Shown: positions 60,033 through 64,000 of the stretch, one piece after another | Layout of the letters: every line of letters begins with the position of its first letter | Position numbering within the stretch: position 1 is the first letter of the stretch | NCBI RefSeq assembly: GCF_002752165.1 | Contig: NZ_MOMB01000005.1 | Span: forward strand, 1-64,000 | Reading direction: 5' to 3' | Length of the DNA stretch: 64,000 nt | DNA from: Erwinia sp. OLFS4 | Lineage (GTDB): Bacteria > Pseudomonadota > Gammaproteobacteria > Enterobacterales > Enterobacteriaceae | Position numbers and translations under genes: made by a program | Notes under the pieces: generated by a model | Databases searched by the model: none | Told to the model about the DNA's origin: nothing | Seen by the model: the letters and a program-made list of their open reading frames with translations, nothing else

Positions 60033-60661
60033 TGTTCTCCGCAGGCGGTGAGTGAATTAAGCTGGGGAGGCAGAGTCTCCACAAACAGCGTGGTACGCTT
60101 CACGGCGTTTACCACGGCGCGTGGGGTAATGGTTGCCCCGGTAAACTGGTCGAAATCACCACCATCTTTTTTTACCGCAAAGCGGGGATCGGATTTGCCA
60201 GCCACGACTTTACCATTGAAAGATAAGACCCAGTCTGAAATTCGCAGGTCAATTTTATCGCCGAGACCCGGCGTTTCATGGTGTTCCACGACCCGGGTAC
60301 CCAAAACCCTGCCGCTGAAATCTGCGCCGACCAGCAGCTGGATATTACCAGAATAACCATCCGGTGCGGTAGTTTCGATGGCGACCGCCACCGGTTTGCC
60401 ATCGCGTCGGGCCAGATAAAGGTGGTGTGGGGTCATATTACCCAGCGCTTTATCTGTGACAACGTAACATTCTCGCTGCAACTTGTTGTTATACATCGCC
60501 GGTGGTACCACCTGATCCAGCAGGGTTTTCTGCGCCAGCTCGGCCTGATGATCAATTGTTGGTTTAGTTACCGCATTAATGACCGCGGTCATGCCGGTGG
60601 TAATTGCCGCGAAAATTGCCAGGGTCACCCCGTTTTTACGAATCACATCCAGCATATTCAC
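60029..60661 (-). CDS. rsxG: Rsx/Rnf complex flavoprotein subunit RsxG
   Basis: 210 residues. One N-terminal membrane anchor and a periplasmic FMN-binding domain; the flavinylation motif is [16 protein letters not shown], whose threonine binds FMN through a phosphodiester (attached by ApbE). Electron carrier between RsxC/D and RsxE/A. Overlaps rsxD and rsxE by 4 nt. Confidence 0.97.
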   Translation of the reverse strand: MNMLDVIRKNGVTLAIFAAITTGMTAVINAVTKPTIDHQAELAQKTLLDQVVPPAMYNNKLQRECYVVTDKALGNMTPHHLYLARRDGKPVAVAIETTAPDGYSGNIQLLVGADFSGRVLGTRVVEHHETPGLGDKIDLRISDWVLSFNGKVVAGKSDPRFAVKKDGGDFDQFTGATITPRAVVNAVKRTTLFVETLPPQLNSLTACGEQ

Positions 60662-61716
60662 TCCTTTTTGTGACCGTAAACGCGCGGCTGAGTATAGTAA
60701 TCAATCAGTGGAACGCAAATATTGGCCAGCAGGACGGCAAACGCTACGCCGTCCGGGTAACCACCAAAACTGCGGATCAGCCATACCAGCATGCCGATTA
60801 GTGCGCCAAATATCAGGCGCCCCTTATTGGTGGTGGAGGCAGTAACCGGATCGGTGGCAATAAAAAAAGCCCCGAGCATAGTCGCGCCGGAAAACAGATG
60901 CATTAGCGGTGAAATAAAGCGATCGGGTGCCAGCAGCCAGCCGGCAAGCGCACACAGACAAAGCGATAGCAGGAAACTGACTGGAATATGCCAGCGGATC
61001 GCCTGGCAGCGAATTAAAAACAGGCCGCCAAGCAGAAAACCAAGATTGACCCACTGCCAGCCAGCGCCTGCCAGCACACCGTTGTAAATGGGTTGCGCCA
61101 GTAGCTGGCTGGCGGAATGACCGGCCGTTAATCCGGTTTTAAAATTATCCAGCGGCGTGGCCTGGCTGATGCCATCTATCCCTTCACGTAACTGATGAAG
61201 CGTTTGTCCGCTGAAGCTATGGCCACTGAAAATAACAGCCAGTGAATCGATAAAGCCAGCGGATGACGCCTGAAGCTCCACCGGCGGCAGCCAGCTGGTC
61301 ATCTGCACCGGGAAAGAGATCAGCAGCACAACATAGCCTATCATCGCCGGATTAAAAGGGTTCTGACCCAGTCCGCCGTATAGCTGTTTAGCAATGACAA
61401 TGGCAAAGGCGGTACCGATAACCACCACCCACCAGGGAGCCAGTGAAGGAATGCTGATGCCCAGTAACAACGCGGTGAGCAGCGCTGAATAATCGTTAAG
61501 TGCCGCCAGTACCGGGCTGCGACGTAATTTTAAGGCGAAACCTTCTGTTAACAGGGCGGTGAAAACGGCAATCGTCACCTGGATAATATTTCCCCAGCCG
61601 AAATAATACCACTGGGCGGCTATACCTGGCACAGCGGCAAAGACTACCAGCAGCATAATTCTGCTGGTACTGCGGCGATTATGTGTATAGGGAGAGCTTG
61701 CAATACGAAACGCCAT
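60658..61716 (-). CDS. rsxD: Rsx/Rnf complex membrane subunit RsxD
   Basis: 352 residues, NqrB/RnfD family with about ten membrane segments. The FMN-attachment threonine is in [12 protein letters not shown]. Starts on the base after the rsxC stop codon and overlaps rsxG by 4 nt, so the genes are translationally coupled. Confidence 0.97.
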   Translation of the reverse strand: MAFRIASSPYTHNRRSTSRIMLLVVFAAVPGIAAQWYYFGWGNIIQVTIAVFTALLTEGFALKLRRSPVLAALNDYSALLTALLLGISIPSLAPWWVVVIGTAFAIVIAKQLYGGLGQNPFNPAMIGYVVLLISFPVQMTSWLPPVELQASSAGFIDSLAVIFSGHSFSGQTLHQLREGIDGISQATPLDNFKTGLTAGHSASQLLAQPIYNGVLAGAGWQWVNLGFLLGGLFLIRCQAIRWHIPVSFLLSLCLCALAGWLLAPDRFISPLMHLFSGATMLGAFFIATDPVTASTTNKGRLIFGALIGMLVWLIRSFGGYPDGVAFAVLLANICVPLIDYYTQPRVYGHKKE

Positions 61717-63870
61717 TTATTCCTCTTGTTTTTGCTGTCGGGCGGCTTTTTTTGCTTTAGCGCGGGCAATGGCCGTCTCGACCGCGGCTTTAAGCGCATC
61801 CTCTGCGGGAGGGGCGTCAGCGGTACTGCTGCTGTCGGTAAGCGCGGCTTTTTTTGCTTTAGCGCGGGCAATGGCCGCCGCCACCGCGGCTTTACGCACA
61901 TCCTCTGCGGGAGGGGAGTCAGCGGTACTGCTGCTGTCGGTAAGCGCGGCTTTTTTTGCTTTAGCGCGGGCAATGGCCGCCTCGACCGCGGCTTTACGCG
62001 CATCCTCTGCGGGAGGGGCGTCAGCGGTACTGCTGCTGTCGGTGAGCGCGGCTTTTTTTGCTTTAGCGCGGGCAATGGCCGCCTCGATCGCGGCTTTACG
62101 CGCATCCTCTGCGGGAGGGGCGTCAGCGGTACTGCTGCTGTCGGTGAGCGCGGCTTTTTTTGCTTTAGCGCGGGCAATGGCCGCTTCGACCGCAGCTTTA
62201 CGCGGATCTGTGTTCTGCCGGGTTAGCGGTTCGGTTTCGGCCTGGATGGCCGCCTGCCGGGCGCGAGCGTCGGCTTTACGTGCTTCGCGCTGGGCGATAA
62301 TAGCGCTATTATCCGGTATGCTGCCAGCCTGAACCTCAACCGGGCGTGTCGCGTGACTATTTTTTTCTTTCACCCGTTGCAGGGCGGCATTAATCGTCTG
62401 CTGATCGCGCTCACTCACTGCGGTTTTGGCCTGTTGATGGCGAGCTTCCCGTGCCAGTTTTTCGCGTTCCAGACGGTTCTGGCGCGCTTCAAAACGTGCT
62501 TTTGCTTGTGCGGTGCGTTTAGCCTCAAGATCAATAGCCCGTAATTCGGCTTTCTCCTGCCGGTAATATTGTACCAGCGGTATATTACTCGGACAGACGT
62601 AGGCGCACGCGCCGCATTCAATGCAATCATCAATATGGTGTGCCCGGGCTTTATCATGGTCGCCACCACGGCTGTACCAGTATAGCTGCTGGGGTAGTAA
62701 GGCTGCCGGGCAGGCATCCGCACAGGCACTGCAACGAATGCAGGATTGTTCTGCTTCGGGCTGACCTATCTCATTAGCAGAAGGTGCTAGCAGACAGTTG
62801 GTTATTTTCACCACCGGCACATCCAGTGACGGCAGGGTGAAGCCCATCAGTGGTCCCCCCATAATCACCATTTGTTCGGCCTGCGCTGTAAAACCGGCAT
62901 GCCGTAACAGATGACTTACCGGAGTACCAAAGCGTCCCCAGACATTACCGGGCTGGCCAATTGCCTCGCCGGTAAGGGTAACTACGCGTTCGGTAAGCGC
63001 TTCGCCGTCAATGACCGCACGTTTCACTGCATAAGCGGTGCCGACGTTTTGCATCAGTACGCCAATATCTGACGAGCGGCCACCGTGGGGAACTTCTTTG
63101 CCGGTGAGGATTTTAGTCAGCTGTTTTGCGCCGCCGGATGGGTATTTCGTCGGGATGATACGTAACTGTAAGGTATCCTGACCCGCGAGGGCCTGCTGCA
63201 GGGCATAAATCGCCTCGGGCTTATTATCTTCAATGCCAATCAGTGTGGTTTCTGCCTGTAAAATCCAGGCCAGAATGCGGCTACCTTCCACTACCTCGGT
63301 TGCGCAATCCTGCATCAGACGATCGTCTGCGGTGATATAAGGCTCGCATTCTGCGGCATTGATAATCAGCGTGCGCGTACTGTCCTGCGCACCTTTCAGT
63401 TTGACAGCGGTAGGAAAGCCCGCACCGCCCAGCCCGGCAATACCGGCCTGGTGAATATGGTTAATAACTTCACTGCGCGGACGCTGCCGATAGTCGTTCA
63501 GCGGATTACGCGGCGTCCAGCGATCATCACCATCTGCTTGCAGAAAAATACACAGTTCGCTCAGCCCGGAAGGATGAGCCGTCATATGATGGGCTATAGC
63601 CGTTATCGTACCGGAGGTTGGGGCATGAACCGGTAGCATGCGGCCCTGGCCAAAGGTCAGCGGCTGGCCGCGTAACACTTTATCGCCGGGCGTTACACAG
63701 ATCTCGCCATCATGGCCGATATGCTGTTTTAACGGAATAATAAACTGCGAGGCCAGCGGAAGCTGACGCAGAGGGGTGGCGTTTGACTGGGTTTTCATTT
63801 CCGGAGGATGAATGCCTCCCTGGAAATCCCAGATACGATCTTTTTTAAACAGCTTTAACAGGTTATGCAT
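61717..63870 (-). CDS. rsxC: Rsx/Rnf complex NADH-binding subunit RsxC
   Basis: 717 residues from the ATG at 63870, which overlaps the rsxB stop; an open frame continues upstream inside rsxB and was rejected. N-terminal part (1-370) has the NADH/FMN sites ([26 protein letters not shown]), followed by two 4Fe-4S motifs ([12 protein letters not shown] and [12 protein letters not shown], about 370-425). Then comes a long charged Ala/Arg/Glu region and a C-terminal tail of five near-identical 34-residue repeats. E. coli RsxC (740 aa) also has a repetitive tail. Confidence 0.97.
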   Translation of the reverse strand: MHNLLKLFKKDRIWDFQGGIHPPEMKTQSNATPLRQLPLASQFIIPLKQHIGHDGEICVTPGDKVLRGQPLTFGQGRMLPVHAPTSGTITAIAHHMTAHPSGLSELCIFLQADGDDRWTPRNPLNDYRQRPRSEVINHIHQAGIAGLGGAGFPTAVKLKGAQDSTRTLIINAAECEPYITADDRLMQDCATEVVEGSRILAWILQAETTLIGIEDNKPEAIYALQQALAGQDTLQLRIIPTKYPSGGAKQLTKILTGKEVPHGGRSSDIGVLMQNVGTAYAVKRAVIDGEALTERVVTLTGEAIGQPGNVWGRFGTPVSHLLRHAGFTAQAEQMVIMGGPLMGFTLPSLDVPVVKITNCLLAPSANEIGQPEAEQSCIRCSACADACPAALLPQQLYWYSRGGDHDKARAHHIDDCIECGACAYVCPSNIPLVQYYRQEKAELRAIDLEAKRTAQAKARFEARQNRLEREKLAREARHQQAKTAVSERDQQTINAALQRVKEKNSHATRPVEVQAGSIPDNSAIIAQREARKADARARQAAIQAETEPLTRQNTDPRKAAVEAAIARAKAKKAALTDSSSTADAPPAEDARKAAIEAAIARAKAKKAALTDSSSTADAPPAEDARKAAVEAAIARAKAKKAALTDSSSTADSPPAEDVRKAAVAAAIARAKAKKAALTDSSSTADAPPAEDALKAAVETAIARAKAKKAARQQKQEE
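61742..62201 (-). repeat. 102-bp tandem repeats encoding the RsxC tail
   Basis: Five copies of a 102-bp unit (the last partial), seen by recurrence of GCGGCTTTTTTTGCTTTAGC at about 61743, 61845, 61947, 62049 and 62151. Each encodes 34 residues of the form KAA(V/I)[14 protein letters not shown] + [16 protein letters not shown]. Copies differ at single bases. The unit length is a multiple of three, so copy-number change keeps the frame. Confidence 0.95.
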
Positions 63871-64000
63871 GACTGTCCGCTGGGATAACGCGTACCGGAA
63901 TGGTGTCCAAATTCCATTTCCAGTTGGCTGGCGTAACGGCAACCGGCCGCATGTCGATGCAGTCGGTCGGGCAGGGAGCAACGCAGAGATCGCAACCGGT
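63863..64000 (-). CDS. rsxB: Rsx/Rnf complex ferredoxin-like subunit RsxB (partial)
   Basis: C-terminal 45 residues only, cut by the window edge. [17 protein letters not shown] is the second 4Fe-4S motif and the protein ends RVIPADSHA, as in enterobacterial RsxB. The stop overlaps the rsxC start by 8 nt. It passes electrons between RsxC and the membrane subunits. Confidence 0.95.
   Translation of the reverse strand, partial: TGCDLCVAPCPTDCIDMRPVAVTPANWKWNLDTIPVRVIPADSHA

Noticed and set aside
61681..62332. Plus-strand ORFs of 181 and 187 codons and a 177-codon minus ORF in another frame
   Set aside because: All are by-products of the stop-poor 102-bp repeats within rsxC.

Overview
The window is chromosomal DNA of a member of the order Enterobacterales. 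Almost every gene has a recognisable E. coli counterpart in conserved local order (yeaHG-mipA-yeaE-yeaD-gapA-msrB-yeaC; pncA-ansA-sppA-ydjA-selD-topB-ynjH-xthA; tRNA-Tyr-purU-ychJ-rssA-rssB-galU; hns-tdk-adhE; oppABCDF-yciU-clsA-yciY; mepH-grxD-rnt-gloA-nemA-nemR-ydhL-slyA-slyB-anmK-mliC-pdxH-tyrS-pdxY-gst-dtpA-nth-rsxEGDCB). The long UDP-glucose dehydrogenase plus UDP-glucuronate epimerase between galU and hns, and a second OppA before oppA, differ from E. coli. They suggest an Erwinia/Pantoea-type genus (Erwiniaceae), but the sequence alone does not fix the genus.

Layout. 1-188 is the end of an IS1-family element. 220-2268 holds a small unknown gene and the K+/H+ antiporter cvrA. 2269-3444 is about 1.2 kb of decayed, gene-free sequence at a synteny break. 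3445-15555 carries stress kinase, central carbon, methionine-sulfoxide repair, nicotinamide/asparagine and signal-peptide peptidase genes. 15765-20618 has the selenophosphate/topoisomerase III group and exonuclease III. 20707-21111 is a tRNA-Tyr gene with a stringent-type promoter and a tandem repeat that copies the tRNA 3' end, like the rtT repeats of E. coli tyrT. 21193-29632 covers purU, rssAB, the UDP-sugar genes (galU, ugd, epimerase), hns and tdk. 29821-32522 is adhE, split by a 5-bp tandem duplication. 32963-33136 is an unlisted GhoT/OrtT-like membrane toxin gene. 33606-41159 is the oligopeptide permease locus with two binding proteins. 41230-45358 holds yciU, clsA, yciY, a CPBP-family membrane protease and mepH. 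45739-58097 is redox, detoxification, vitamin B6, regulator (SlyA, NemR) and peptide-transport genes. 58693-64000 is nth with the Rsx electron-transport operon, running off the right edge in rsxB.

How the genes work together. Several conserved operons are visible by 4-nt overlaps (rsxD/G/E/nth, oppD/F, topB/ynjH). galU, ugd and the epimerase form a short path glucose-1-P to UDP-glucose to UDP-glucuronate to UDP-galacturonate, for envelope or exopolysaccharide sugars. nemR-nemA and gloA form an electrophile/methylglyoxal detoxification block. slyA and slyB carry visible SlyA and PhoP operator candidates. The features most worth a second look are the adhE frameshift, the orphan OrtT-like toxin, the tRNA-Tyr repeats, the 102-bp repeats in rsxC, and the small ORF coupled to the extra OppA.
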